Shown here: piece after piece, positions 10,204-19,616 of the stretch
How positions within the stretch are numbered: position 1 is the stretch's first letter
How the letters are laid out: each line of letters begins with the position of its first letter
From: Euglena gracilis
Taxonomy: Eukaryota > Euglenida > Euglenophyceae > Euglenales
DNA length: 64,000 nt
Reading direction: 5' to 3'
Assembly (NCBI GenBank): GCA_039621445.1
Contig: CP154956.1
Span: forward strand, 78,922,474 to 78,986,473
Made by a program: the position numbers and the translations under genes
The notes under the pieces: generated by a model
What the model was told of the DNA's origin: nothing
Databases searched by the model: none
What the model saw: the letters and a program-made list of their open reading frames with translations, nothing else

Positions 10204-10788
10204 ATGTTCAACAATTCGTGGAGAGAGCGATTCTTTAACGAGGGCAACGTGGCGAAACTATTGGAAGAATCGTCCGCGGAATCCCTCGTCGCCGTCATCG
10301 CGGCTGGGCAAAACTTGCTGGGAGGCGGATGGCACACGACGAAGTGTGCAAAGAAGGTCCACGAGCTGACACAGGTGGCGATGGTCTCCAGCCAAGTCGG
10401 AGACTACATGAATTGGTTCTTGCACTCCGTGGCATTAGCAGGAAGTGTGGAAGTACCACTGATCGACTTGGGGCAGAGAGCAGCGGACGTGGCGTTCAAG
10501 TTGGCTGAGCGTTGGCTGGAGAAGAGTTCGAAGAAAGACAAGGGGATGACGCAGAGAGCGGAGCGGTCCGCGATGGAGGAGGACGGAGAAGACGAGGAGG
10601 ACAACGACAACGACGAGGCGGACGAACGGCTCCCCTGGCAGGAGGAACTGGCGCCACTGGCGCCAGAGCTTGCAGCGTGCCTTCGGCACGCCGAAAAAGG
10701 AGATCGACTACCGTGGAAAATGGTGCTGGGGATGCTACCAAGGTATCAGGGGATAAAAGTAAGAGCGGAAGATAATAATCACGGTTAA
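10204..10788 (+). CDS. Unknown protein, 194 aa, acidic C-terminal half
   Basis: I do not recognise this ORF. The start is the ATG at 10204; an upstream in-frame TTG is less likely. Residues 1-110 look like an ordinary folded helical domain, with no close motif. Residues ~130-150 are an acidic run, followed by ELAPLAPELAACLRHAEKG, encoded by two strong hairpins. Its last ~150 bases lie in a 380-bp block that is repeated at 19237-19616, where the second copy changes TGG AAA to TGG TAA. It may be a host gene exon, or the gag-like ORF of an unrecognised element, interrupted when the gypsy copy next door arrived. Confidence 0.4.
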   Translation: MFNNSWRERFFNEGNVAKLLEESSAESLVAVIAAGQNLLGGGWHTTKCAKKVHELTQVAMVSSQVGDYMNWFLHSVALAGSVEVPLIDLGQRAADVAFKLAERWLEKSSKKDKGMTQRAERSAMEEDGEDEEDNDNDEADERLPWQEELAPLAPELAACLRHAEKGDRLPWKMVLGMLPRYQGIKVRAEDNNHG

Positions 10789-11015
10789 GTTGGAAAAGGG
10801 GGCCTGGTACAAGCAGCTGAAGTGGTCGGCAAAGCATATTTTTAGGGTTTTTAATGGGAGCGCAAGGCGGACGCCCCCCACCCCCGGGCAACAGTTTGTT
10901 CCTTTACTCAATGCTTCCCTTAGACACCCAGGGCGCCGCTTGGGTCCATGTGCCATTTTTTGGAGGCAAGGGACAGTTTTTATACGCTAAAAGCGGCAAT
11001 GGGTGTGGGGAGGGG
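10636..11015 (+). repeat. 380-bp direct duplication, left copy (block A)
   Basis: This block abuts the outer end of the left LTR of gypsy copy E1 and is repeated in the same orientation at 19237-19616, abutting the outer end of the right LTR. The two copies are nearly identical, with only a handful of substitutions. It opens with two strong hairpins (10648-10666, stem CTGGCGCC; 10675-10691, stem GCGTGCC). Confidence 0.9.
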
Positions 11016-11612
11016 TTTTCCCCTCTTGCCGGTTCGGTGACCGTGCACGTAATGGGCTCCCCGGAAGGCCGAGTGGGGGAAAACAGTCACCCGGCGCTCC
11101 GGTAAAAATACGCACACGCGCCCCCAAAATTCTCTTTTTTTTGTGTCTTTCGGTCCCTGAATTCAGCCAGAACCTGGGTTCCGGCAGCCAAATAATTCAA
11201 AAAATGGGAGGGGGACGGTATTTTTGGCCAACTCCTTGGGAGTGCCTCTGAAGCAGTAGGGGGGGGGAGGAAAAGCCTGGTTTGAACTTAAAAAAGGGTA
11301 GCGGGGGAGGGGCGGAAGAACACCTTCACCTTGCTTCCCAGCGCCGCTTGCTCTTCTTTTTTTCGAATTTGAATTTTCGCCTTTTGATTGACCTTCCGGA
11401 TTGAATTTTTTAAATTCTTGGACAATTGTTTCCTTGAATTCAGATTGATTTTTTGAAATTCCTTCCTTCAGCATGCACAATTCTTTGAATGAAACACTCG
11501 GAAGAGAGAACCTGGGGGGGCAAAGTACACAGGTAAAAAAAGTAGCGGAATGGGGCAGAAAATTTGCTAACTCCAGTGCGCAGGCGCCAGGCCGCCTCCG
11601 GCCGCCCACACT
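11014..11612 (-). repeat. E1 3' LTR
   Basis: It matches 18636-19235 over its whole length with scattered substitutions and small indels. In element orientation it begins AGTGTGGGCGG just after a purine tract and ends GGGGAAAAC. It therefore lacks canonical TG...CA ends, like the related E4 LTR with AGTT...AACT ends. Confidence 0.88.
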
Positions 11613-11622
11613 CCCCTTCCTA
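11613..11622 (-). promoter_or_regulatory. E1 polypurine tract
   Basis: On the minus strand AGGAAGGGG lies directly before the 3' LTR, where second-strand synthesis is primed. E4 has the same AGGAAGGGG word at the same place (60085-60093). Confidence 0.7.
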
Positions 11623-11639
11623 CCGAGGCGCCCGGCTTC

Positions 11640-13130
11640 GCCTGCCTTCGGCTAACCTCGGAGGCGGGAGCGGGGGGCGATGCGCACCTCATCGGCGAAG
11701 TGAACGAATTGTACAAACGAACGTCGGGGCGGTTCGGGTATACGGAGGGCAGGGGTGTGGCCTTGGCCTCGGCCTTGGCCTTTGGCGTTTGGCGCCCGGG
11801 GGCGCCCCTCGTGTGTGGCCTCGCGCGCCACAGGAGCCTGGTCGGGGGCTGGCGTTGGTCCCCGGGCGGTCTGCTGGCAGGCCGGCCGCAGGCTCCTGTG
11901 GGCGCCTTGGGAGGGGGTGGAACTCCTCCGGGCTCTGGGCAGGGCCGCAGTCCTGCTGGGTGGCTTGGCAGCCGCGCCGCTCCGACCTGCAGGCTGGAAG
12001 CAGACCCCGGAGCGTTGAGCCTTTCGGGGGGGCGGTGCGCTCCCCGGCTGGTTGGGGGGGGGGGGCGGTCCCTTGGGCTCCCTTGGGTCTTTCTGGTGCC
12101 TGGGGGGTCTCTTCGGCTCGCCTCCTTTGCCCCCTGCCTGGCTTCCTTCGGCTGGCATGGGGGGGGGGCGTGGCTTTCTGTCCCTTGCGCCTGCTCGGTT
12201 CTCCTGTGGCGCTCTGGGGGGGGGGGGCTCCTTGCGCCCTCTTCGGTTCTCGTTTGGCGCTCTGGGGCTCCGCTGGGTGTGGGCGCCCCTGTTGGGGGGC
12301 GCTTTTTTTTTCCGGGGGGGTCGGGGGTGCGTTTTTTTTTGGTTCGGGGGGGTCCGGGGGGCGGTTTTTTTTTGCCCGGGGGGCTCCCCCTGGGGTCCTC
12401 TGCCTTGGTGTGTGGGCTTGGTGTGTGTGGCCTCTGGGCCCCCGGGGGAGGGCGGTCTTGGGTTTGTGGCCTCTGGGCCCCCGGGGGGGGGCGGTCTTGG
12501 GTTTGTGGCCTCTGGCCCCCCCGGGGGGGGTCCTGGCTCGGTTGCCTGTGGGGCCCCCTGGGGGGGGGGGGTGTCCTGGCTCGGTTGCCTCTGGGGCCCC
12601 CTGGGGGGGGGGGGTCCTGGCTCGGTGGCCCTCTGGGGCCCCCTGGGTGGGCCTTGGCTCGGTGGTCCTCCGGGGCCTCTCGGTGGCCCTCTGGGGGGCC
12701 TTGGCTCGGTTGCCCTCTGGGGCCTCTCGTCTTGCTGGTGCCCCCTGGGGGGCTTTGGCTGTTCGGTCTCCCCCCGGGGGGGGGGGGCTGGCTTCGGTTC
12801 CCGCTGGGGGGGCTGCTTGCTTCGGTTCCCCCTGGGGGGGGGGGGGCTTGGCTGGCTTCGGTTCCCCCTGGGGGGGGGTGGCTTCGGTTCCCCCTGGGGG
12901 GGCCTGGCTGGCTTCGCTTCCCCCTGGCGGGGGGGGGAGGGGGTGGCTTCGGTTCCCCCTGGGGGGGGTGGCTTGGCTCGGTGCCCCCTGGGGGGGGGGG
13001 ACTGGCTGCCTGTCTTGGGGTCGGCTGTCTGGCTCCCTGTCTCCCCTGGGGGGGGGGGTGCCTGGCTGCCTTGGCTGTCTGCCTCCCCTCGCTGGCTGGG
13101 GGGGTGGCTGGCTGGTGGCCCCCTTGGGCC
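11640..13130. repeat. E1 G/C-run tandem repeat field
   Basis: Imperfect units of about 25-50 bases combine CCCCCTGGGGGGG runs with TGGCTTCGGTT or TGGCTCGGTTGCC spacers; the repeat is clearest from 12020. Very long frames are open here in several phases (up to ~650 codons), but they are Gly- or Pro-rich artefacts of the repeat. Related fields sit at the same place in E2 and E4. Confidence 0.8.
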
Positions 13131-13409
13131 GCTGGCTTGTCTGCCTCTCTCCCGGCCGTTGTCTTCCCTTGGCCGGCTGGGGGGGTCTGCTCTGCCCCTG
13201 GCTGCCGCCCGCCTCTGGCTTCCGGCCTTGGGCGCCAGCCTCCTCCTGCCTCCACAGTATCAGTGTCAGTGTGAAGGACAGGGGCAGAGACATCCGCTGC
13301 CATCCGTCGGCTCGCCTCCGACGGTGTAGTCTCCACGTACCCATCCTCCGCCAGCGTCTTGGTCCACTGCGCAGCAGGCAGCGGCGTTGACTCCACGTAC
13401 CCAGCCTCC

Positions 13410-13537
13410 GCCAGCGTCTTGGTGATCTGCGCAGCAGGCACTCTGGCGAATCGGGAGGCAAGGAACGGCAGCAGCAGCAGCAGCCCCACAAATACACCCC
13501 CTGCTACCCAGTACGGTTTGACGCCAGGCTTTTCCAA
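13410..13537 (-). CDS. Small membrane-segment ORF of E1
   Basis: From the ATG at 13537 the start MEKPGVKPYWVAGGVFVG is followed by LLLLLPFLASRF: a short polar N-terminus and one hydrophobic segment of about 20 residues. The nucleotide start ATGGAAAAG(G)CCTGGCGTCAAAC is shared with E2 (24516) and E4 (57550), which encode the same layout. Beyond residue ~40 the frame runs into duplicated TKTLAE(A/D)GYVE units and then the G/C repeat, so the true end is unclear. It could be an env-like or membrane-anchoring accessory protein; no function is known. Confidence 0.5.
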
Positions 13538-13539
13538 CC

Positions 13540-14481
13540 ACCCCCGGGGCGGTGGGTTGGCATGGGTATCCGTGGGTAGGGGAACGTGGGTGGCCTCCGG
13601 GTTGGGACCGGAAAGGGCCGGGACTCACCGGGCCTGCGTTGGGGGGATTGACGGCGCAGACACCGGCGGTGGTGCCCTCTCGCCGCCTTGAGGCTGAGGA
13701 CGGGTCCTGGATGTGCAACGGGAAGGAGCCATGGGTGGCGAAGGCTCCATCGGGACAGGTGATGAACTGGGCGAACTGGGTATGGGGCTGCGCTGGCATA
13801 GAACGGTGTGAGGGGAACGGGGACGGCGTGGCACAGGCCAGCGGCATGGGATGGTGCCCGCCCGTACACACCTGGAAGGCAGCAGACGGAGGGGACACCG
13901 CGTCCCCGCCTGCAGCCAGGAAATGGTTCGGAATGGGCACATACGGAGGATGGGTGAACATCGCAGAGGCAGCCACCGCCGCCTGGGGGGCAGCCACAGC
14001 AGCCTGGCTGGCAGCCACCACCGTCGCTTGGGGGGGGGCACAGCAGCCTGGGAGGCAGCCACAGCCGCCTGGGGGGCAGCCTGCGGCAGCAAATGAGCGA
14101 ACGCAGACACGGGCTGCGCGCACTCAGCTCCTGTCGATGGACACCCCGTGGTTGATACCGCAGCAGAGGTGATCTGGGAGCCTCCTGCGACAGCTCGGGA
14201 AACGCAGAGACGGAGGGACGGTCGGATGGGTGGTGCACGAAGTGCAGCGGGACGGGCTGGTGCAATGCAGCGGCGGCGACGGTCCGCGGTGGATCCTGAC
14301 CTAGCGCTGGCGGTGGATCGCGTGTCGGGACGTGCTGTACTGCAGGCACCGCTGTGCACACTGGGGGGTCCGCTGACTCCCCTTCCTGGCTGCTTGCGTC
14401 CTCGTCCTTCTTGGCGTCCTCGTCGGGCCAGACCCAATCCTCGGGTGGGTCTTTCCACTCGGCGTTGTTGATGACCTCCTG
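13540..14481 (-). other. E1 Pro/Ala-rich segment after the chromodomain
   Basis: Minus-strand frames here are Pro-, Ala- and Cys-rich, with short repeated units (GCCGCCTGGGGGGCAGCCACA-like on the plus strand, 13979-14085). The position corresponds to the disordered Pro-rich tail of the E4 integrase ORF. No domain is visible and the frame is broken. Confidence 0.5.
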
Positions 14482-15500
14482 CTACTGCTTCTTCACCTGC
14501 GCGATGATGACCACCACCTCAGCTGGGTTGCGGTGGAGGTAGTCCAGCAGGTCCACCTTGAGCTTCTTGGACTTGGCGTACTCGATCATCTGGTGAGAGT
14601 GGCGATGGAAGAAATTCTTCAACGGCTCCCACGTGGGAGTCGGGTGGCCCTCCCACTTCACCTCGAACTCCCAGTCGCCATCGTCTCGTCTGCGGTGCCG
14701 CCGGATCTCCTCCACCGTCCACTCCGCGACGTCCACGTCTTCTTGCGGTCTGGGCTGCCGGTAGACGAACATCTTGGGCGGGCCCCACAACCGCGTGTCA
14801 TCGCGGTAGGCCTTCAGCTGGCAGCGGTGGGCCTCTTGGCGCCGGCCCTCCACCAGCTCCAGCTCGTACGAGTGCTCGCCACGGCGCGCAGTGACCCGGG
14901 CTGGGCCAAGCCAGTAGCTCTCGAGCTTCTGGGCCGGCCGCCTCGGATGCCGGAGGTACCACACGAGGTATCCCTTGGCGAACTCCTCGAGGTCCTTCCT
15001 GCTCCGGTTCTTCTGGTCCGCTTGCCGCTTGTGGAGGTCGTGGAGGACGTCGGCGACCTTCTGATACACGGCCTTCTGCCTCTCGAAGAACGACACGGCG
15101 TCCTCCACCATGACCGGGGCCTTGTACGGTACGCCACCAGTCCATCGATGCCGTCCATACAGCACCTCATACGGACTCAGGCCGTGCTGCGCCTTGGAGT
15201 CGTTCAGCTTCTGCACTGCCCTGAGCAGGGACTCCACCCATGTGATCGGGGCCTCGGCCTTCTCGCTGCGGATCCGCTTTTGCAGCTGCGCACCGAGGGA
15301 CTCCGTCCGCCCGTTCGCCGCGTGGTGGTACGCCTGGGCGTAGGCGTGGCGGATCCCGTGCAGGCCGCACATGCTGCGCCACCACGCGCCAGCAAAGTGC
15401 GGCCCGCGATCACTGGTGATCACGCTGGGCAGCCCGTGCGGCGACCACCGCCCACGGTACATCGCCTTGGCCACGGTGGCGGCGGTGAGGCCGCGCGTGT
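14482..15500 (-). pseudogene. E1 integrase C-terminal two thirds with chromodomain
   Basis: The frame holds the second catalytic Asp (VITSDRGPHF), the third catalytic Glu in NGRTESLGAQ, the GPY/F-type module (YWLGPARV) and a chromodomain near the end (EWTVEEIRRHRR, then EVKWEGHPTPTWEPLKNFF). Chromodomains steer insertion of such chromoviruses to particular chromatin. The zinc-binding domain and first Asp are missing: the frame is joined to gag near 15500, where the E4 sequence HTRGLTAEAVAKAMY survives here from HTRGL on. The enzyme is therefore inactive. Confidence 0.88.
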
Positions 15501-18500
15501 GTACACGGCCTTCACCAGGGTGCGGTGCTCGTCGCCCACTGGCACCACCACGAAGCGGCGCCCCGCCTTCCGCACTGAGGCGGGGGCCACCGTGGTCTTT
15601 TGCTTGATCATCTCCTTCACCTCCTCCACCGTCGTGTCCATCGGCAGGCCCTCCTGCACGATGGACCGGTGGTCCACCCGCTTGACCTCCTCCTGCGCCA
15701 CCTTCCGGTGCCAGGGGAGGAGGGGCATGGCCTCCACGGGGAGCTTCCCCAGCTCCTCCTCCTCCATGCCCACCTGCCTGGCCATGGACGCCATCTGCGC
15801 GTAGTACTCCCTCCAGGACTTATCGGTCAGCTTCCCGCTCGTCACCAGCTTCAGCTTCCTCATTCCCCGCCGCAGGACCTCCTGGTCCTCGCCGCCGTTC
15901 GCCAGGTGCACCTCCGCGAACAGGACGGCATACTCCACCTCTCCTTTGGTCTCGATCTCCTCGTCCAGCATCAGCACCGTGGCCTCGTCCAGAGCCGCTC
16001 GGAACATAGCGAGACGCTGGGCTGACGTGATGGATGGCCACGCCTGCTCGAGTTCCCGAAGTAACAGGAGCCACCGCCTCCGCCACTGCGGCCAGTCCTC
16101 CGGTTGCCCGGAGAACCGGCCCGGGTGGAGGCCGATGACGGAGTCCACCAGCGGCGCCGGGATGAAGTGCAGGGCCGCTGGCTGGGCCTGCACCGGGGCG
16201 ATGCGGACCTCTCGCACCGCGGACGCGCTGGCGACGGGGACGGCGGGCGGCGTGGTCAGGCGGGCGATGGAGAGGGACGGCACCCTGAACCCTCCCGCCG
16301 CGGCCTGCTTCCGGACCAGCCGGAGAGCTGGTCGGAGGGTGGACGACGACTTCTCCTGCACCACGGGCTCCTCCTGCATGGGCTTCTCCATCTGGACTGT
16401 CCTCATCTCTGGCACTGGCTGCTTCTGGGCCACCGGCACCGGCTGCTGCTCGGCTGGGGGTGGCGGAGCCTTGGCGGGCATGGCCGGCACCGCCTTGGCT
16501 TGGGAGGATGCGATCACCTTCGAGACGATCTGGTCCAGCCGCTGCACGGGCCATCACCACGGCTTGCGTCTGGACGTTCACTTTCTGCACTTCGGTCTCC
16601 ACCACCCGGATCTTGTCTCCGGGGCTGTCCGCGGCGAGCCGTTGCACGGCTACGGTCAGCCTTGGGCTTGAGCTCCCACCTTCTGGATCTCCGTCTCCAC
16701 CTTCTGGATCCTCCCCACGATCAGCGGCGGCAGCTCAGCGGCCTTTGGCTCCTTGGCCGCGGCTGCCTCCACCTTGGTGGTGAGGGAGGACACCTGCGCC
16801 ACCAGGAACTTTACCTGCTCCTTCAGCCAGGCGTTCTCGGCCTGCTGATACTGCAGCTGCTCCACCAGGCGCGGCGTCACCTCCACCGCCTTGCCCTGCG
16901 CCACCGCAGTCGCGTCCACCTTGGCGGTGAAGGCGGCCATCTGCACCTCGACGGCGTTGAGCTTCCCCTGCAGCTGGACGTTCTCGGCCCGCTGCCGCTC
17001 CTTCTCTTGCAGCAGCTCCTGCACTGCGGCCCTGAGGTGCGCCACCTCCACCAGCTCGGTGAGTCCACTCGTCGGTACACCGCTCTTCACCGCCATCACC
17101 GCCGCCGCGGCGTTGTCTACCGCCTCCTTCACCTTCGCCCGGATCCTTCGGAGATCTTCACCGAAGTCTCCGAGCGCGTCGTGGGTGTACTTGTCCATTC
17201 TTGTCATCCGCTCCTCCGCCGTGGCCACCATGGGCATGAGCTTGTGGAGTTGTGATATTCCTTGATGTAGTCTGACGATGTCGTCCTTCACCTTCACCAC
17301 GTTCTCCATCAGGTCCACGTGGGCCCCTTCTTGGGCCGCCATCCTTTTCTTCAGCTCTTGCACCGCCACTCCTTGCTCGTCCACCTTGTCCTTCATGGCA
17401 GCGGCCATTTTCACGGCCGCCCAGCTGTCCCACATCTCCTTAGCCTTGGAGCCGATGACGTCGACGGTGTTGCAGAGGCGGTCCATCCGCGTCTGCAACG
17501 CAGCTTATGCCGCCTCCCACTCGGGGGGGGGCCTGCATGACCTCGTCCGGCTTCTCCTCGACGTGGTACATCTCGCTCTGGTCCCCGCCCGCCAGCCACT
17601 CCTCGTCGTCATCACAAGGACCTTCTCCCCGGCGTTGTTGATCACTTTCACCTTCTCCTTCACCCTTGTCATCTCCTTCGTCATCGGAGAAGCCCAGCCG
17701 CGGCAACTTGTGCGGCCGGACCGAGGATGGGGGGGTGCGCAAGTGCGGGTGCACGGCGGTGGTGCTCGGATGTTCGCTGGGGGACCGGTAGGGAGGCGGC
17801 ACTCCCACCGGTGCGGCGATGGCTTGGCTGGACGACGACGCCATCTGCGACGGCGAGGGCACTGCCACCGGCACGGCTGGCAGAGCAAACGGCAGGGACG
17901 GATGCAAGGATGGGATCAGGTCAGCCACAGGGACGGGGATCCCGTCTCGGCCCTCGGACTTGCCGGGGCCCAGCTCGTGGGCGGGGTGATAAGTGGTGGC
18001 CCGCATGCCCTCATCAGGGCTCCTCGGTGGCCCGGGGCTGGGCACGGGCACCGGCAGGCTTGCGAAGGCCCGCTCACTCTGCAGCTCCTGGACGCCCCAC
18101 AGGTGGAGCACCTCGGACAGAAACGGGAACGGGAAGGGCAGGGAAGGGATCAGCTGGAGGAAGGGTGGGATCCCGGGGAAAAGCTGAGAGGATGGGGCCC
18201 CGGGTGGTAGCCCGGGGGTCGGGTCCCAGCTCTGGGGCTGGGCTGATTTCGGGAACAGGAGGGGGACTTGGGACGAGTCTCGAGGGCTATCGACTAGGGA
18301 CTTGGATTGGAGGGGGATGAGTGGGAGTTGGGGTGGGGCTGGGAGCGCGGGAAACGGGGATTGTGGGGATGGGAGTGGGGATGGGGTAGGGGATCGGGGG
18401 TATCTTTTCGGGGTGTTTTCTTGCGCTTCCCGAGGGCTATCGGAAAGACTTGCGGTGGGGGCTACCACTTCAGAGTCCGCCGCAAGGGTTGGCATCCTGT

Positions 18501-18567
18501 CTGTATCCCGGTGGGCTGTAGCCTCTTCGTGTGTGGAAAATTCCGGGGAGGTGTGCACGCTTTGCAT
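15500..18567 (-). pseudogene. E1 gag, in three frames
   Basis: The N-terminal part (18567-17440) is Pro/Ser-rich and ends in an acidic stretch. The middle (17498-16656) is a long coiled coil. The C-terminal part (16647-15500) is capsid-like: HPGRFSGQPEDWPQWRRRW, then LTDKSWREYYAQMAS, then a short domain ending VVPVGDEHRTLVKAVY, where it meets the integrase fragment. The same capsid words occur in E2 and E4 (GRFSGNAEDWPQW, LTEREWREYFANAKG). Frame changes lie near 17450-17500 and 16650. Gag would form the particle that packages element RNA. Confidence 0.75.
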
Positions 18568-18624
18568 TTCAAAGAGAAGGCACTCGAGAAAATGGCCTTC
18601 AATGGGAAACGTAGAACGAACAAG

Positions 18625-18636
18625 CCTCTGCTACCA
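18625..18636 (-). promoter_or_regulatory. E1 primer-binding site (initiator tRNA-Met)
   Basis: Minus-strand TGGTAGCAGAGG directly follows the 5' LTR. Its complement CCTCTGCTACCA equals the 3' end, including CCA, of animal-type initiator tRNA-Met. E2 (31756-31767) and E4 (39257-39268) carry the same 12 bases at the same place. Confidence 0.9.
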
Positions 18637-19235
18637 GTTTTCCCCTCTTGCCGGTTCGGTGACCGTGCGCGGAATGGGCTCCCGGAAAGCCGAGTGGGGG
18701 AAAACAGTCACCCGGCGCTCCGGTAAAAATAGGCACACGCGCCCCAAAAATGTCCTTTTTTTGTGTCTTTTGGTCCCTGAATTCAGCCAGAACCTGGGTT
18801 CCGGCAGCCAAAAAATTCAAAAAATGGGGAGGGGGAACGGTATTTTTGGCCAACTCCTTGGGAGTGCCTCTGAAGCAGTAGGGGGGGGGGGAGGAAAAGC
18901 CTGGTTTGAACTTAAAAAAGGGTAGCGGGGGAGGGGCGGAAGAACACCTTCACCTTGCTTCCCAGCGCCGCTTGCTCTTCTTTTTTTCGAATTTGAATTT
19001 TCGCCTTTTGATTGACCTTCCGGATTGACTTTTGAAATTCTTGGACAATTGTTTCCTTGAACTCAGATTGAATTTTTGAAATTCCTTCCTTCAGCATGCA
19101 CAATTCTTTGAATGAAACATTCGGAAGAGAGAACCTGGGGGGGAAAAGTACACAGGTAAAAAAAGTAGCGGAATGGGGCAGAAAATTCGCTAATTCCAGT
19201 GCGCAGGCGCCAGGCCGCCTCCCGCCGCCCAAACG
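18636..19235 (-). repeat. E1 5' LTR
   Basis: Partner of 11014-11612. The inner end is fixed by the primer-binding site; the outer end is placed within a few bases where similarity to the left LTR stops and block A begins. Confidence 0.88.
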
Positions 19236-19236
19236 A

Positions 19237-19616
19237 TGGCAGGAGGAACTGGCGCCACTGGCGCCAGAGCTTGCAGCGTGCCTTCGGCACGCCGAAAAAG
19301 GAGATCGACTACCGTGGTAAATGGTGCTGGTGATGCTACCAAGGTATCAGGGGATAAAAGTAAGAGCGGAAGATAATAACCACGGTTAAGTTGGAAAAGG
19401 GGGCCTGGTACAAGCAGCTGAAGTGGTCGTCAAAGCGTATTTTTAGCGTTTTTAATGGGAGCGCAAGGCGGACGCCCCCCACCCCCGGGCAACAGTTTGT
19501 TCCTTTACTCAATGCTTCCCTTAGACACCCAAGGCGCCGCTTGGGTCCATGTGCCATTTTTTGGAGGCAAGGGACAGTTTTTATACGCTAAAAGCGGCAA
19601 TGGGTGTGGGGAGGGG
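19237..19616 (+). repeat. 380-bp direct duplication, right copy (block A')
   Basis: Copy of 10636-11015, here followed by unique sequence (CGCAAGGTCACGC...) while the left copy runs straight into the LTR. The pair has the geometry of a target-site duplication but is about 80 times too long for one. Confidence 0.9.

Larger units (their letters stand above)
11014..19235 (-). mobile_element. Gypsy chromovirus copy E1, internally deleted
   Basis: A minus-strand Ty3/gypsy element with two ~600-bp LTRs (11014-11612 and 18636-19235), an initiator-Met primer-binding site, a polypurine tract and the gene order gag, integrase C-terminal part with chromodomain, Pro-rich segment and membrane-segment ORF. 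The distal zinc-knuckle/basic gag end, methyltransferase, protease, RT, RNase H and first integrase third are missing at a single junction near 15500, so the copy is non-autonomous. Gag needs frame changes. The LTRs differ by only a few per cent, suggesting a fairly recent insertion. Confidence 0.88.

Noticed and set aside
11564-13537. Long open frames (up to ~650 codons) on both strands over the E1 repeat field
   Set aside because: Same cause; only the first ~40 codons from 13537 on the minus strand are shared with E2 and E4.
14533-15804. Plus-strand frame of 423 codons opposite the E1 integrase
   Set aside because: Antisense shadow of a GC-rich gene; the minus strand has clear integrase and chromodomain motifs.
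11014-19616. Blocks A and LTR together as one long terminal repeat of E1
   Set aside because: The order is A-LTR on the left and LTR-A on the right; a real LTR would keep the same order on both sides, and the primer-binding site fixes the LTR end.
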